From an uncultured Saccharophagus sp. (lineage in GTDB: Bacteria > Pseudomonadota > Gammaproteobacteria > Pseudomonadales > Cellvibrionaceae): a stretch of DNA of 48,754 bases. The stretch spans positions 1-48,754 of the forward strand of contig CAKZUG010000067.1 of NCBI GenBank assembly GCA_937920545.1, in the 5' to 3' direction. The translations under genes were made by a program, and so were the position numbers. The notes beneath the pieces are model-generated. The model did not search any database and was not told the origin of the DNA. It was given only the letters and a program-made list of their open reading frames with translations. Below are positions 26,860-38,326 of the stretch, piece by piece; the first letter of the stretch is position 1; each line of letters begins with the position of its first letter.

Positions 26860-28464
26860 ATGATTAAGATATCGACAAAGCAAACCCTACTAACCAAAGC
26901 GATTAAAGCCTCTTTATTCTCGGTTGGCGTTGCAGGCTTTTTTCTAAACTCATCAGCATTTGCGGCATTAACGTGCGATATTGGCAGCAGTAAGTTTTAT
27001 AGTAAATCGGCTATTATTAAAGATGTCACGATTAAAAATACGGGTAATAGTACAGCCGATAATGTAAAAATCACGTTAACTTTCGATCAAGCTATTGATT
27101 TTAGCAAAGCGTGGGGCGATGTTAGCTCAGCTCCTACAATGGCAGGTAGCACATTAATATTTAGCGCCAAGTCAGGCTCTTTAAAATCTGGTGACAGTAT
27201 AGATTTCGGCCTTAAAGGTAAAAATGTAGGAGCGACGTCATCAGTATCGTGCCACGTTACGCAAGATAACTCTTCATCAAGCGCATCAACAACAACCAAA
27301 TCAACATCTACTAAATCAACAAAATCTACTAAATCAACAAAATCTACTAAATCAACAAAATCAACAAAATCAACAAAATCAACAAAATCAACAGAATCTA
27401 CTAAATCAACAAAGACGACCAAAACAACATCAAATCCAAAAGCTACTAATAACACTCAAAGAAGTACGCCATCACTTTCAGATACCGATAAATGCCCAAC
27501 CAGTAATAATGGCGCATTACTTGTTCAAAATTTTGAAAGCTTTAAACCAGGTAAACCTACTGCCAATGACAGAAAAAACTTTCAAAAAGAATTCTGCACC
27601 CCGCTATATACATTCGCAGGGTTCAGCGCAAATGACGAAACGCAAAAAACCAAAGCAAAAGAAATCAGTGACGGAAAAGGCCGAGCAGCTGCAGGCCAAC
27701 GTGAGCAAGCACAAGATTTTGTTCGGTTTGAAATCGTGGACGGAGATGACTCACTCTACGGCAACAGCATAAAAGTCTTGTATCCAAATGGCGGCAATAC
27801 ATCTAGCCATAGTGGTATTCAATACCCAGAACATATACCTACCACCATGCAATATGACCGAGAAACAAAATCCTTTGTCGGTGACAATAGCTTTCAAGAA
27901 ATGTATGTTTCATACTGGGTTAAATTTGAAGAAGACTTTACATGGCAGCTAGGTGGAAAATTACCTGGGATGATCGCAGAGCGGGGCTTTAGGGATACCA
28001 ATCGTGAAGAGCGTGTTAATACTCGCTTAATGTGGCGTGAAAACGGCAAGCTAGAATTTTATATCCACTCTCCGTACCTTAAAGATAAAACAGCAGGTAA
28101 AGCCTATGAAGATCGCATTTTCTGGGATAACGGCAGCGAAGTAGACGGTCATGCTAAAGTCACAAAAGGTAAGTGGCATCATATTGAATTTCGCATGAAA
28201 TTAAATGATGTTATTGATGGTAAAGTTTATCCAAACGGAGAATTAGAAGGTTGGTTAGATGGCAAGCAAGCTGCTTATTATAACGACGTAACGCTACGCG
28301 GTGATGCGGACTTTAATATCAATACGTTCTTCTTCAGTACATTTTTTGGTGGTTCAAGCGGTAATGGTAAGCAAGTTTGGTGGCCAACTAAAGATGTGTA
28401 CGCTTACTTTGATCAAATTGAAGTATCTGACCAGCGTATTGGTTGTTGTAACCGCACCCCATAG
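26860..28464 (+). CDS. Secreted PL14-like polysaccharide lyase with N-terminal CBM2-like module
   Basis: Exported enzyme of 534 residues, probably cleaving a uronate polymer such as alginate or glucuronan by beta-elimination. Residues 1-35 are a signal peptide (cleaved after SAFA). Residues about 37-135 look like a carbohydrate-binding module of CBM2 type (IKNTGNSTADNVKITLTF, AWGDV, then LKSGDSIDFGLKGKN), closed by a likely Cys39-Cys disulfide. Residues about 137-200 are a Thr-Lys-Ser linker of near-perfect tripeptides. Residues about 215-534 carry PL14-type motifs: YVSYWVKFEEDFTW, GGKLPGM, NTRLMWRENGKLEFY, GKWHHIEFRMKLN and FFFSTFFGGSSG. The ATG has CGGAG about 9 nt upstream. Family assignment is from memory of PL14 motifs; substrate is unproven. 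Confidence 0.75.
   Translation: MIKISTKQTLLTKAIKASLFSVGVAGFFLNSSAFAALTCDIGSSKFYSKSAIIKDVTIKNTGNSTADNVKITLTFDQAIDFSKAWGDVSSAPTMAGSTLIFSAKSGSLKSGDSIDFGLKGKNVGATSSVSCHVTQDNSSSSASTTTKSTSTKSTKSTKSTKSTKSTKSTKSTKSTKSTESTKSTKTTKTTSNPKATNNTQRSTPSLSDTDKCPTSNNGALLVQNFESFKPGKPTANDRKNFQKEFCTPLYTFAGFSANDETQKTKAKEISDGKGRAAAGQREQAQDFVRFEIVDGDDSLYGNSIKVLYPNGGNTSSHSGIQYPEHIPTTMQYDRETKSFVGDNSFQEMYVSYWVKFEEDFTWQLGGKLPGMIAERGFRDTNREERVNTRLMWRENGKLEFYIHSPYLKDKTAGKAYEDRIFWDNGSEVDGHAKVTKGKWHHIEFRMKLNDVIDGKVYPNGELEGWLDGKQAAYYNDVTLRGDADFNINTFFFSTFFGGSSGNGKQVWWPTKDVYAYFDQIEVSDQRIGCCNRTP
27295..27421 (+). repeat. Coding 9-bp repeat of the Thr-Lys-Ser linker
   Basis: Alternating AAATCAACA and AAATCTACT nonamers encode (Lys-Ser-Thr)n in the lyase linker, about 13-14 units with a few substitutions (GAATCT, AAGACG). 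The long exact stretches make in-frame expansion or contraction likely. Confidence 0.9.
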
Positions 28465-28486
28465 CACCCTTGCTCACTGATTGTTT

Positions 28487-28510
28487 AAAGGGCCAAACGG
28501 CCCTTTTTTT
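28487..28510 (+). terminator. Terminator of the PL14-like gene
   Basis: AAAGGGCC / GGCCCTTT stem with an AAAC loop and a run of seven T. Confidence 0.95.
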
Positions 28511-28526
28511 ACTTTATTTTAGACAT

Positions 28527-28552
28527 AAAAAAAGCGGTGATATTCATCACCG
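28527..28552 (-). terminator. Terminator of the car-greA operon
   Basis: On the minus strand GCGGTGAT / ATCACCGC with a 4-nt loop and a run of seven T, 37 bp past the greA stop. Confidence 0.95.
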
Positions 28553-28588
28553 CGTTAATAAGAATACTATCAATACAAACAAACGCAT

Positions 28589-29074
28589 TTAAACTTCGTG
28601 CTTCACCTTATCGATTTCGTATTCAATCTCGCCACCCGGTGCGTTAACAACTGCAACATCACCTTCTTCTTTACCAATAAGTGCCCTTGCAATAGGTGAT
28701 GTCACTGAGATTTTATTGTTTTTAATATCAGACTCATCTTCGCCCACAATTTTGTAAGTGATTTCTTCGTCTGTTTCAACATTAATTAAATCTACTGTCA
28801 CACCAAATATAATCTTACCCGTGACGGGCAAAGTAGAAATATCAATCACTTGCGCATTCGATAATTTAGCTTCGATTTCCTGTACACGCCCTTCACAAAA
28901 ACCTTGCTGCTCGCGCGCAGCATGGTATTCGGCGTTTTCTTTTAAATCGCCATGCTCGCGCGCTTCAGCAATGGCTTGCACAATTTTAGGACGGACTTCT
29001 TTTTTAAGGTGCTCAAGCTCATCGCGCATCGCTTTTTCACCTTTTACCGTCATGGGGTATTTTGTTAATGCCAT
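28589..29074 (-). CDS. greA: Transcription elongation factor GreA
   Basis: Binds the RNA polymerase secondary channel and stimulates cleavage of backtracked RNA. At 161 residues (E. coli 158) it has the N-terminal coiled coil ([46 protein letters not shown] region), with the conserved acidic tip DLKENAEY, and the C-terminal FKBP-like domain ([14 protein letters not shown]). It starts 4 bp after carB; its ribosome site AGGA lies within the carB stop region, so it is coupled to the car operon. Confidence 0.97.
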   Translation of the reverse strand: MALTKYPMTVKGEKAMRDELEHLKKEVRPKIVQAIAEAREHGDLKENAEYHAAREQQGFCEGRVQEIEAKLSNAQVIDISTLPVTGKIIFGVTVDLINVETDEEITYKIVGEDESDIKNNKISVTSPIARALIGKEEGDVAVVNAPGGEIEYEIDKVKHEV

Positions 29075-29078
29075 GGTT

Positions 29079-32000
29079 CTATCCTTTTAAATGAGGTATA
29101 CGCTGGTGCAAGCTTTGCAAGCTGCGTACGGCTGGCTCTTTACCAAACTGTAACGCCACACAAAGCGCGTTGGCAGCAGCAAGTGTTGTTGTGTAATACA
29201 CGTGATTGTTTTCGGCGCTACGGCGAATAGAGGCAGAATCCTGAATCGCTTTTTTGCCTTCGGTTGTGTTGATCACCAGCTTCACATCACGGTTTTTAAT
29301 AGAATCAACAATATGCGGGCGACCTTCATCGACCTTGTTGATAATCTTCACGTCTAAACCTTGCTCTTTAAGCATTTTGGCTGTGCCGCGCGTTGCAATA
29401 ATATCAAAACCTAACTTCACTAAATCTTTTGCCACTTGTACAATGCCGGGCTTATCAACATCGCGCACACTTAAAAATGCAGTGCCAGATTCAGGCAGTG
29501 CAGAACCACTTCCTAGCTGGGCTTTATAATAAGCTTCCGCAAAGGTGTCGCCCACGCCCATCACTTCACCTGTTGATTTCATTTCTGGCCCTAAAATAGG
29601 GTCAACCGCAGGGAATTTATTAAACGGGAAAACCGCTTCTTTTACGCTGTAGTAATCAGGAATAATCTCTTTCGTAAAACCCTGCTCAACCAATGATTTA
29701 CCCGCCTGAACACGTGCGGCCACTTTAGCTAGCGACACGCCAATACACTTAGACACAAAAGGCACGGTACGTGAACCACGTGGATTCACCTCAATCACGT
29801 AAATTTTGCCGTCTTGATAAGCCAATTGCACATTCATTAAGCCAATTACGCCTAATTCACGTGCCATTTTGCGTACTTGTTCGCGCATTTCGTCTTGGAC
29901 GTCATCGCTAAGCGAGTAAGGCGGTAATGAACATGCCGAGTCGCCCGAGTGCACACCACATTGTTCAATGTGCTGCATAATGGCACCAATAATAACGTGT
30001 TCGCCGTCGGACACGGCATCGATATCGACTTCGATCGCATTGTTTAAAAAGTGATCAAGCAACACAGGTGCATCGTCTGACGCTTGTACCGCATCACGCA
30101 TGTACATTTTTAGCTCATTTTGGGTATATACGATTTCCATCGCACGGCCACCCAAAACGTAAGACGGGCGGACCACAAGCGGATAACCGACTTCATGGGC
30201 CACACTCATGGCTTCTTCAGTTGAGCGAACAATAGCGTTTGCAGGCTGCAATAAGCCCAAACGGTTAATCATTTGCTGAAAACGCTCACGGTCTTCTGCA
30301 CGGTCGATCGCTTCTGGGCTTGTGCCAATAATAGGCACGCCTTCAGCTTCTAATGCGCGGGCAAGTTTTAACGGTGTTTGGCCGCCAAACTGCACAATCA
30401 CGCCTTTTGGCTTTTCTTTGTGGACAATTTCAAGCACGTCTTCAAGTGTGACAGGCTCAAAATACAAGCGATCAGACGTATCGTAATCGGTAGACACCGT
30501 CTCTGGGTTACAGTTGACCATAATCGTTTCAAAACCGTCATCACGTGCAGCCAATGCCGCATGTACACAACAGTAATCAAACTCGATACCTTGCCCGATA
30601 CGGTTAGGGCCACCGCCCAGCACCATAATTTTATCTTTATCTGAAGGCTGGGACTCACACTCTTCGTCATAGCTTGAGTACATATACGCTGTTGATGTCG
30701 AAAACTCAGCCGCACAGGTATCAACACGCTTATAAATGGGGTGAATACCAAGCTTATGGCGTTGATCACGAAGATTCTTTTCGCTGATACCTAATAGAGA
30801 AGCAAGACGCTGATCAGAAAATCCCTTGCGCTTTAAGCGGAACATCTCGTCTTTTGTGACTTGTGATGCTGGTTTAGAGCTTAAAACGGCTTCGTCATTA
30901 ATAATATCTTGAATTTGAACTAAGAACCAAGGGTCGATAGATGAGTGCTCAAAGACTTCTTCTACGCTCATACCTGCACGGAATGCATCGGCCACATACC
31001 AAATACGCTCGGCACCGGGGGTAGAAAGATCGCGACGAATAAGGTCGTGCGCTTGCGGGTCTTCTAGGTCGACTTTTGGCTCAAAGCCTGCCGATCCTAC
31101 TTCTAAACCGCGTAATGCTTTTTGCAATGATTCTTGGAAGTTACGACCAATGGCCATGACTTCACCCACAGATTTCATTTGAGTGGTTAAACGTGCATCG
31201 GCATCGCCAAATTTCTCAAAAGTGAAACGGGGTATTTTTGTGACAACGTAATCGATACTTGGCTCAAATGACGCAGGGGTTGCGCCGCCAGTGATATCGT
31301 TTTGCAGCTCATCCAGCGTAAAGCCCACTGCCAGCTTGGCAGCCACTTTAGCAATAGGGAAACCCGTCGCTTTAGAGGCCAATGCAGAAGAGCGCGATAC
31401 ACGCGGGTTCATTTCGATAACAACTAAACGGCCATCTTCAGGGTTGACTGCAAACTGTACGTTAGAACCACCTGTTTCAACCCCTATCTCACGCAATACT
31501 GCCAATGAGGCATTACGCATAATTTGATATTCTTTATCCGTGAGTGTTTGTGCTGGAGCAACGGTGATCGAATCGCCGGTATGCACTCCCATAGGATCGA
31601 AGTTTTCAATAGAACAAATAATGATGCAGTTGTCGTTTTTATCACGCACAACTTCCATTTCATATTCTTTCCAACCCAATAACGATTCATCAATCAACAA
31701 CTCATTGGTGGGCGATAAATCGAGGCCACGTGTACAAATTTCTTCAAATTCATCCCAGTTATAGGCAATACCACCACCGGAACCGCCCATGGTAAACGAC
31801 GGACGAATAATACAAGGGAAACCAAACTCTTTAGGAACATGGTTGGCTTCTTCCATTGAATGTACAATTTTAGCGCGCGCACATTCTAAGCCAATTTTTT
31901 TCATGGCTTGGTCAAACAAGTTACGGTCTTCAGCTTTATTAATGGCGTCTTCTTTTGCACCAATAAGCTCAACATTGTACTTATCTAACACACCATGTTT

Positions 32001-32309
32001 CGCTAGATCGAGCGCACAGTTCAATGCTGTTTGGCCGCCCATGGTAGGCAATACCGCATCGGGCTTTTCTTTCTCGATGATTTTTTCGACGGTTTCCCAA
32101 GTGATAGGTTCGATGTAAGTCGCATCGGCCATTGATGGGTCTGTCATGATTGTGGCGGGGTTTGAGTTCACAAGAATCACGCGGTAGCCTTCTTCGCGTA
32201 AGGCTTTACATGCTTGCGCACCCGAATAATCAAACTCACAGGCTTGGCCAATTACAATGGGGCCAGCACCAATAATTAATATGCTTTTAAGGTCGTGTCT
32301 TTTTGGCAT
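29079..32309 (-). CDS. carB: Carbamoyl-phosphate synthase large subunit
   Basis: Makes carbamoyl phosphate for arginine and pyrimidines from bicarbonate, ATP and the ammonia passed from CarA. It has 1076 residues (E. coli 1073). Two homologous ATP-grasp halves are clear: the first begins [20 protein letters not shown], the second [25 protein letters not shown]-grasp motifs [25 protein letters not shown] and [25 protein letters not shown] follow. The C-terminal allosteric MGS domain starts near [11 protein letters not shown]. The ATG has GGAG 7 nt upstream. Confidence 0.98.
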   Translation of the reverse strand: MPKRHDLKSILIIGAGPIVIGQACEFDYSGAQACKALREEGYRVILVNSNPATIMTDPSMADATYIEPITWETVEKIIEKEKPDAVLPTMGGQTALNCALDLAKHGVLDKYNVELIGAKEDAINKAEDRNLFDQAMKKIGLECARAKIVHSMEEANHVPKEFGFPCIIRPSFTMGGSGGGIAYNWDEFEEICTRGLDLSPTNELLIDESLLGWKEYEMEVVRDKNDNCIIICSIENFDPMGVHTGDSITVAPAQTLTDKEYQIMRNASLAVLREIGVETGGSNVQFAVNPEDGRLVVIEMNPRVSRSSALASKATGFPIAKVAAKLAVGFTLDELQNDITGGATPASFEPSIDYVVTKIPRFTFEKFGDADARLTTQMKSVGEVMAIGRNFQESLQKALRGLEVGSAGFEPKVDLEDPQAHDLIRRDLSTPGAERIWYVADAFRAGMSVEEVFEHSSIDPWFLVQIQDIINDEAVLSSKPASQVTKDEMFRLKRKGFSDQRLASLLGISEKNLRDQRHKLGIHPIYKRVDTCAAEFSTSTAYMYSSYDEECESQPSDKDKIMVLGGGPNRIGQGIEFDYCCVHAALAARDDGFETIMVNCNPETVSTDYDTSDRLYFEPVTLEDVLEIVHKEKPKGVIVQFGGQTPLKLARALEAEGVPIIGTSPEAIDRAEDRERFQQMINRLGLLQPANAIVRSTEEAMSVAHEVGYPLVVRPSYVLGGRAMEIVYTQNELKMYMRDAVQASDDAPVLLDHFLNNAIEVDIDAVSDGEHVIIGAIMQHIEQCGVHSGDSACSLPPYSLSDDVQDEMREQVRKMARELGVIGLMNVQLAYQDGKIYVIEVNPRGSRTVPFVSKCIGVSLAKVAARVQAGKSLVEQGFTKEIIPDYYSVKEAVFPFNKFPAVDPILGPEMKSTGEVMGVGDTFAEAYYKAQLGSGSALPESGTAFLSVRDVDKPGIVQVAKDLVKLGFDIIATRGTAKMLKEQGLDVKIINKVDEGRPHIVDSIKNRDVKLVINTTEGKKAIQDSASIRRSAENNHVYYTTTLAAANALCVALQFGKEPAVRSLQSLHQRIPHLKG

Positions 32310-32391
32310 GGGGTCTCCGGTTTGGCCGCCTGTGCGGCCATCAACCTAATATATAAAAAAACGTATAAAAAACGCTTATAAAAAAAAATAG

Positions 32392-32430
32392 GTATAAAAC
32401 GTGAGTACAAAACATCAGTACAAAACGTCA
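32392..32430. repeat. Degenerate 13-bp tandem repeat, 3 copies
   Basis: GTATAAAACGTGA, GTACAAAACATCA and GTACAAAACGTCA run head to tail in the 143-bp carA-carB gap. A looser ATAAAAAACG motif repeats just before it. Confidence 0.65.
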
Positions 32431-32452
32431 ATAAACGGTTAAATCAAACAGC

Positions 32453-33601
32453 TTATGCTTGATCCATTAGCTCAATAAAGTGATCAAATAACGTGTCGGC
32501 ATCATGCGGGCCAGGGCTCGCTTCAGGGTGCCCCTGAAAACTGAATGCGGGCTTTTCTGTATGGTGTATGCCTTGTAAAGAATCATCAAACAGTGATTTG
32601 TGTGTCACTTTAATATGGCTAGGCAAGCTCGCTTCATCCACCGCAAAACCGTGGTTTTGACTGGTGATCATCACCGTGCCCGTTTCTAGATCTTTTACTG
32701 GGTGGTTGGCACCGTGGTGGCCAAATTTCATTTTTACCGTTTTTGCGCCACTGGCGAGCGCCAATAACTGATGGCCCAAACAAATACCAAACATGGGGAT
32801 ACCGGCTTCTAAGAAAGCTTTAATGGCTTCGATGGCATAATCACATGGCTCTGGGTCGCCTGGGCCGTTTGATAAAAAGATACCATCAGGGTCTGAAGCG
32901 ATAACCTCTTCTGCCGGTGTTTGTGCAGGCACAACCGTTAAATCACAATGGCGATCAACCAGCATGCGTAAAATATTGTTTTTGGCACCAAAATCATAGG
33001 CCACAACGTTGTAGCGCTTGCCTTCTGGTAACTCACTAAAGCCCTTACCTAGCTGCCATGTGCCTTTATCCCATTTAAATGCCGCTTCAGTAGATACTTC
33101 TTTGGCTAAGTCTAAGCCTTGTAAGCCCGCAAACGCTTTGGCTTTATCAATGGCTTCCTGCTCATTAATATCACCCGCCATAATACAGCCGCTTTGCGCG
33201 CCTTTATCACGCAATATACGCGTGAGACGGCGCGTATCGATATCGGCAATACCCACAACATTGTTGTTAATTAAAAAGTTTTCAAGTGAGTTTTCGCTAC
33301 GAAAGTTGCTATGCACCATGGCAATATCACGTATAACTAAGCCTTGTGCCCAGATGCTACCTGATTCGCTATCTTCCACCGTCACACCCGTGTTACCTAT
33401 GTGCGGGTAAGTAAGCGTGACGATTTGCTTGGCGTAAGATGGATCGGTAAGGATCTCTTGATAACCTGTCATGGCAGTATTGAAAACAACTTCACCTACT
33501 GCGGCGCCCGTTGCACCAATAGCGATGCCTCTAAAAATGCTCCCGTCGGCCAAGGCCAATATTGCGGGTTTAGGCGTATCTGCACGCTGCTCGTCAGTCA
33601 A
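32453..33601 (-). CDS. carA: Carbamoyl-phosphate synthase small (glutaminase) subunit
   Basis: Hydrolyses glutamine and channels ammonia to CarB. It has 382 residues, equal to E. coli. Motifs: [27 protein letters not shown], the class I amidotransferase nucleophile loop [19 protein letters not shown] and the catalytic His-Glu in [15 protein letters not shown]. The start is TTG at 33601, placed 6 nt after a strong GGAGGAG; an upstream TTG at 33616 would put that ribosome site inside the gene. TTG is also the known carA start in E. coli. Confidence 0.97.
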   Translation of the reverse strand: MTDEQRADTPKPAILALADGSIFRGIAIGATGAAVGEVVFNTAMTGYQEILTDPSYAKQIVTLTYPHIGNTGVTVEDSESGSIWAQGLVIRDIAMVHSNFRSENSLENFLINNNVVGIADIDTRRLTRILRDKGAQSGCIMAGDINEQEAIDKAKAFAGLQGLDLAKEVSTEAAFKWDKGTWQLGKGFSELPEGKRYNVVAYDFGAKNNILRMLVDRHCDLTVVPAQTPAEEVIASDPDGIFLSNGPGDPEPCDYAIEAIKAFLEAGIPMFGICLGHQLLALASGAKTVKMKFGHHGANHPVKDLETGTVMITSQNHGFAVDEASLPSHIKVTHKSLFDDSLQGIHHTEKPAFSFQGHPEASPGPHDADTLFDHFIELMDQA

Positions 33602-33719
33602 AAGATTCTCCTCCAAGGTGCCCCTACTACAGGGCGGGTCAGTAATTTCAGGCCGAACGAATCAACCGCGCATGCACGGAGCGTATTAAGCATTAAGAGT
33701 CAGATCGGTTAATGTGCAA

Positions 33720-33748
33720 AAAGCGAGGGGATAAATCAGCCTCGCTTT
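33720..33748 (-). promoter_or_regulatory. Terminator-like hairpin upstream of carA
   Basis: A perfect 9-bp stem AAAGCGAGG / CCTCGCTTT with an 11-nt loop, followed on the minus strand by a short T-run (TTTTTGC). It is 119 bp upstream of carA. A promoter-like pair (TTTACA at 33772-33777, 17-bp spacer, TATATG at 33749-33754) directly precedes it, which would start transcription inside the stem; so it may instead block read-through from dapB. An attenuator is the alternative: car operons of pseudomonads are reported to have leader control. Confidence 0.5.
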
Positions 33749-33786
33749 CATATAATTAGAACCTTAAATAATGTAAAAATAAGGCT

Positions 33787-33801
33787 TGGCGTTATGCACC
33801 A
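33787..33801. promoter_or_regulatory. Short imperfect palindrome upstream of carA promoter, possible operator
   Basis: TGGCGTTATGCACCA has TGGYG / CRCCA half-sites. It sits just upstream of the candidate -35 of carA. It could bind an arginine or pyrimidine regulator; nothing in the sequence proves this. Confidence 0.25.
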
Positions 33802-33921
33802 AATTTGAGGAGCGATTGTACGTGACAGCACCCGTTTTTGTCCACGGGTAATACGTAACTTATGTAGATTGTTTTAATAAACAAAGGAGGAGAAGAGTGG
33901 AGGCAAAGGCACAAAGAGAGA

Positions 33922-33965
33922 AACAATAAAAAGAGCCTTAAAACCATATGACTCTTTTTATTGTT
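33922..33965 (-). terminator. Terminator of dapB
   Basis: A perfect 14-bp stem (AACAATAAAAAGAG / CTCTTTTTATTGTT) with a 16-nt loop, 100 bp past the dapB stop, with T-rich arms. Confidence 0.75.
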
Positions 33966-34065
33966 GCTTTAGTATTCATCCATTATCGCTTTATTTTTAA
34001 ATAAAGCGTGCTAACAATGTATTTGATACGCAATAACACGCTTGATAACTGACAAAACAAGCACG

Positions 34066-34893
<828 letters not shown>

Positions 34894-36021
34894 TTATATT
34901 TTCAAATCGCCGAAAAAGTTTTTCATGCCTTTGAACCAGCTCTCTTGCTTGGGCGAATTTTTCTGGCCTTTCATGCTGGCCTTTAATTCTTCTAATAGTT
35001 CTTTTTGCTTTTTGGTTAAATTAACTGGCGTCTCAACAATAACACGACACATTAAATCACCCGCTACGCCACCACGTACAGGCGCAACACCTTTGCCGCG
35101 TAAACGGAATAATTTACCCGTTTGCGTTTCTGCTGGAATTTTTAGTTTGACTCGACCGTCCAGTGTGGGCACTTCTAGCTCACCACCTAAGCAGGCATCA
35201 AAAATACTAATGGGCACTTCACAATATAAATTGGCGTCTTCACGGGTAAAAAACTCATGTGACTGCACGTCCATTTGAACGTATAGGTCGCCCGCTGGGC
35301 CACCATCTGCACTGGCTTCGCCTTCACCGGCCAAACGAATACGGTCACCCGTATCTACACCAGGCGGCACTTTAACCGATAGGGTTTTGGTCTCTTCAAC
35401 ACGACCTTGTCCACGACAGCTCGGGCAGGGGTCTTTGATCATTTTGCCTGTACCACGGCAATTTGGGCAGGCTTGCTGCACAGAGAAAAAGCCTTGTTGC
35501 ATGCGCACTTGGCCATGGCCGCCACAGGTTGTACATGTGGTGGGGGCAGTGCCTTTTTTCGCCCCTGAACCATTACATGGTTTACAACTGACAAGTGTGG
35601 GCACTTTAATTTTAACTGTGGTGCCTTTAACGGCATCTTCTAAACTTAAATCTAACGTGTAACGCAAATCGGATCCGCGCGATGGACCACGACGACCGCC
35701 GCCACCTCCACCGCCAAAAATATCACCAAACACATCGCCAAACACATCAGAGAAGTTGCCAAAACCTTCGCCGCCGCCGCCCATACCGCCAGCACCATCA
35801 ACACCTGCATGGCCATGCTGATCGTACATAGCGCGTTTATTTTGGTCCGATAAAATTTCGTAAGCTTCGCTGGCCTCTTTAAATTTCTCTTCTGCTCCCG
35901 CGTCGTCTGGGTTGCGGTCGGGGTGAAATTTCATCGCTACTTTGCGGTAGGCTTTTTTAAGGTCGGGGCCAGATACGTCTCTTGAGACGCCTAGAACTTC
36001 GTAATAATCGCGTTTAGACAT
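34894..36021 (-). CDS. dnaJ: Co-chaperone DnaJ
   Basis: Hsp40 that delivers substrates to DnaK and stimulates its ATPase. It has 375 residues (E. coli 376). The J domain (1-70) holds the HPD motif in [10 protein letters not shown] Gly/Phe linker (about 75-125) follows, then four zinc repeats [24 protein letters not shown] and CPSCRGQG, then the substrate-binding C-terminal domains. The ATG at 36021 is used; a GTG two codons earlier is also possible. It lies downstream of dnaK, separated by a terminator hairpin that should lower its expression relative to dnaK. Confidence 0.97.
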   Translation of the reverse strand: MSKRDYYEVLGVSRDVSGPDLKKAYRKVAMKFHPDRNPDDAGAEEKFKEASEAYEILSDQNKRAMYDQHGHAGVDGAGGMGGGGEGFGNFSDVFGDVFGDIFGGGGGGGRRGPSRGSDLRYTLDLSLEDAVKGTTVKIKVPTLVSCKPCNGSGAKKGTAPTTCTTCGGHGQVRMQQGFFSVQQACPNCRGTGKMIKDPCPSCRGQGRVEETKTLSVKVPPGVDTGDRIRLAGEGEASADGGPAGDLYVQMDVQSHEFFTREDANLYCEVPISIFDACLGGELEVPTLDGRVKLKIPAETQTGKLFRLRGKGVAPVRGGVAGDLMCRVIVETPVNLTKKQKELLEELKASMKGQKNSPKQESWFKGMKNFFGDLKI

Positions 36022-36090
36022 GATCACTTCTTTAAGTTAATGTAAGTTAATGAATATTGAGGTAAGCGTTTTTGATTAGTGTTGTACCGT

Positions 36091-36132
36091 TTAGCACACG
36101 CCAATTAACACAAGCCAATTAGCACAAGCCAA
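36091..36132. repeat. 14-bp tandem repeat, 3 copies, dnaK-dnaJ gap
   Basis: TTAGCACACGCCAA, TTAACACAAGCCAA and TTAGCACAAGCCAA are nearly identical and contiguous, between the dnaK terminator and dnaJ. Confidence 0.8.
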
Positions 36133-36167
36133 TAATCGAAAAAGCCTAAAAGGTGCATTTTAATCGC

Positions 36168-36191
36168 AAAAACGCGGGCATGAAGCCCGCG
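36168..36191 (-). terminator. Terminator between dnaK and dnaJ
   Basis: On the minus strand CGCGGGC / GCCCGCG with a 5-nt loop, then TTTTTGC, 30 bp past the dnaK stop. Probably a partial terminator, since dnaJ lacks a clear heat-shock promoter of its own. Confidence 0.85.
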
Positions 36192-36220
36192 CTAGTTTAA
36201 ATCATTATAAACAAGATTGC

Positions 36221-38146
36221 TTATTTATCGTCTTTCACTTCTTCAAACTCGGCATCAACAACACCGTCGTCTTCTGCGTTATCTGAAGCGGCTTCGCCCT
36301 GTGCAGCTTCGCCTTCAGCGCTAGCGGCTTGCTCGGCATACATTTTTTGTGCAAGTGATGAAGATGCATCGGTTAGCGCTTTAGTCGCCGCCTCCATAGC
36401 TTCTTTATCTTCGCCCTTAACCGCTTCTTCGGCCTGAGTAACTGCAGCTTCGATAGCTGATTTCTCTTCATCCGTGGCTTTGTCGCCTGCTTCGTCAAGC
36501 GTTTTCTTTGTGGCATGAATTAATCCTTCAAGTGTATTACGCGCCGTAACAACCTCTTCGAACTTACGATCAGCTTCTGCGTTAGCTTCGGCGTCTTGTA
36601 CCATTTTTTCGATTTCGTCATCATTAAGACCAGAAGAAGCCTTGATCACGATAGATTGCTCTTTACCAGTGGCTTTATCTTTTGCCGATACATTCAAAAT
36701 ACCGTTTGCGTCAATATCAAACGTGACTTCAATTTGTGGCATACCACGCTGTGATGGCGGAATGTCAGCAAGATCAAAACGGCCTAGTGATTTGTTTTGT
36801 GAGGCTTGCTTGCGCTCACCTTGAACCACGTGAATAGTTACGGCTGTTTGGTTGTCTTCTGCTGTTGAGAAAACCTGCGACTTTTTCGTTGGGATCGTCG
36901 TGTTTTTCTCGATAAGCGGCGTAGCAACACCACCCATTGTTTCAATACCTAAACTTAGCGGCGTAACATCCAATAGAAGTACGTCTTTTACATCTCCGGC
37001 CAGTACCGCACCTTGAATAGCTGCGCCCATGGCGACGGCTTCATCAGGGTTAACATCTTTACGTGGCTCTTTACCAAAGAAGTCTGCTACAGCTTTTTGT
37101 ACCATTGGCATACGTGTTTGACCACCCACCAAAATAACATCGTCGATTTCGTCTGCACTTAAGCCAGCATCTTTAATAGCAAGCTTTAACGGTGCGAGTG
37201 AACGTTCAACTAATTCTTCTACTAATGACTCTAATTTAGCGCGTGATAATTTAACAACCAAGTGCTTAGGGCCTGTCGCATCAGCCGTGATGTAAGGCAA
37301 GTTGACTTCTGTTTGCTGGCTAGTTGATAGTTCGATTTTCGCCTTTTCAGCCGCTTCACGTAAACGTTGTAGCGCTAATGGATCATTGTGAAGATCAATA
37401 CCACTAGACTGTTTGAACTCGCCGGCTAAAAACTCGATCAAACGTAGATCGAAATCTTCACCACCTAGGAACGTATCACCGTTTGTAGAAAGCACTTCAA
37501 ACTGGTGCTCGCCGTCAACATCGGCAATTTCAATAATAGAAATATCGAACGTACCACCACCTAAGTCATAAACCGCAATGGTTTTATCACCTTGGGCTTT
37601 ATCCATACCGTAAGCTAGTGCCGCAGCTGTTGGCTCGTTAATAATACGCTTGACTTCAAGGCCGGCAATTTTACCCGCATCTTTTGTGGCTTGACGCTGA
37701 GAATCGTTAAAATAAGCCGGAACAGTAATAACCGCTTCTGTGACTTTTTCGCCTAAGTAATCTTCGGCTGTTTTCTTCATTTTTTTCAGTACTTCAGCAG
37801 AAATTTGCGGCGGTGCTTTTTTATCGCCATTCACTTCTACCCATGCATCGCCGTTGTCAGCACCAACAATTTTGTATGGCACCATAGAGATGTCTTTTTG
37901 TACCACGTCATCGGTAAATTTACGGCCGATTAAACGCTTAACGGCGTGCAGTGTGTTTGTAGGGTTAGTAACAGACTGACGCTTAGCGCTTTGGCCTACT
38001 AAAATTTCGCCGTCGTCAACAAATGCAACAATCGATGGTGTGGTGCGATCGCCTTCAGCGTTTTCGATAACCTTCGCTTTACCGCCTTCTAATACGGCGA
38101 CACATGAGTTGGTTGTACCCAAGTCAATACCAATGATTTTACCCAT
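36221..38146 (-). CDS. dnaK: Chaperone protein DnaK (Hsp70)
   Basis: ATP-driven folding chaperone. It has 641 residues (E. coli 638). The ATPase domain has [35 protein letters not shown] and [12 protein letters not shown]; the linker is [16 protein letters not shown]; the substrate domain and a helical lid follow; the tail ends EFEEVKDDK, which is close to the E. coli EEVKDKK end. The ATG has GGAGAG upstream. A sigma32-like promoter is visible 115 bp upstream. Confidence 0.98.
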   Translation of the reverse strand: MGKIIGIDLGTTNSCVAVLEGGKAKVIENAEGDRTTPSIVAFVDDGEILVGQSAKRQSVTNPTNTLHAVKRLIGRKFTDDVVQKDISMVPYKIVGADNGDAWVEVNGDKKAPPQISAEVLKKMKKTAEDYLGEKVTEAVITVPAYFNDSQRQATKDAGKIAGLEVKRIINEPTAAALAYGMDKAQGDKTIAVYDLGGGTFDISIIEIADVDGEHQFEVLSTNGDTFLGGEDFDLRLIEFLAGEFKQSSGIDLHNDPLALQRLREAAEKAKIELSTSQQTEVNLPYITADATGPKHLVVKLSRAKLESLVEELVERSLAPLKLAIKDAGLSADEIDDVILVGGQTRMPMVQKAVADFFGKEPRKDVNPDEAVAMGAAIQGAVLAGDVKDVLLLDVTPLSLGIETMGGVATPLIEKNTTIPTKKSQVFSTAEDNQTAVTIHVVQGERKQASQNKSLGRFDLADIPPSQRGMPQIEVTFDIDANGILNVSAKDKATGKEQSIVIKASSGLNDDEIEKMVQDAEANAEADRKFEEVVTARNTLEGLIHATKKTLDEAGDKATDEEKSAIEAAVTQAEEAVKGEDKEAMEAATKALTDASSSLAQKMYAEQAASAEGEAAQGEAASDNAEDDGVVDAEFEEVKDDK

Positions 38147-38239
38147 TTTTTCTCTCCAAAATATGTGCGCCCTAATTATTTATAATTAATAATCAAAGCG
38201 ACTTTTTATGTTTAAGTGATAACGTTTTAAGTTATCTTC

Positions 38240-38268
38240 AATATTGGTTCGCCGAATAATTATTCAAG
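38240..38268 (-). promoter_or_regulatory. Sigma32-like heat-shock promoter of dnaK
   Basis: On the minus strand CTTGAA, then 14 bp, then ACCAATATT. The -35 matches the CTTGAAA consensus; the -10 matches CCCCATNTA only partly. Confidence 0.55.
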
Positions 38269-38326
38269 GCCTAACCCTTACTTTTTATACGGATTTAGTG
38301 ATAACTCTTTAGCTTTCTGAAACAAC

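Noticed and set aside
27087-27455. Minus-strand frame of 122 residues with a Val-Asp-Phe repeat
   Set aside because: It is the antisense of the Thr-Lys-Ser coding repeat of the lyase; the periodicity follows from the nonamer DNA repeat.
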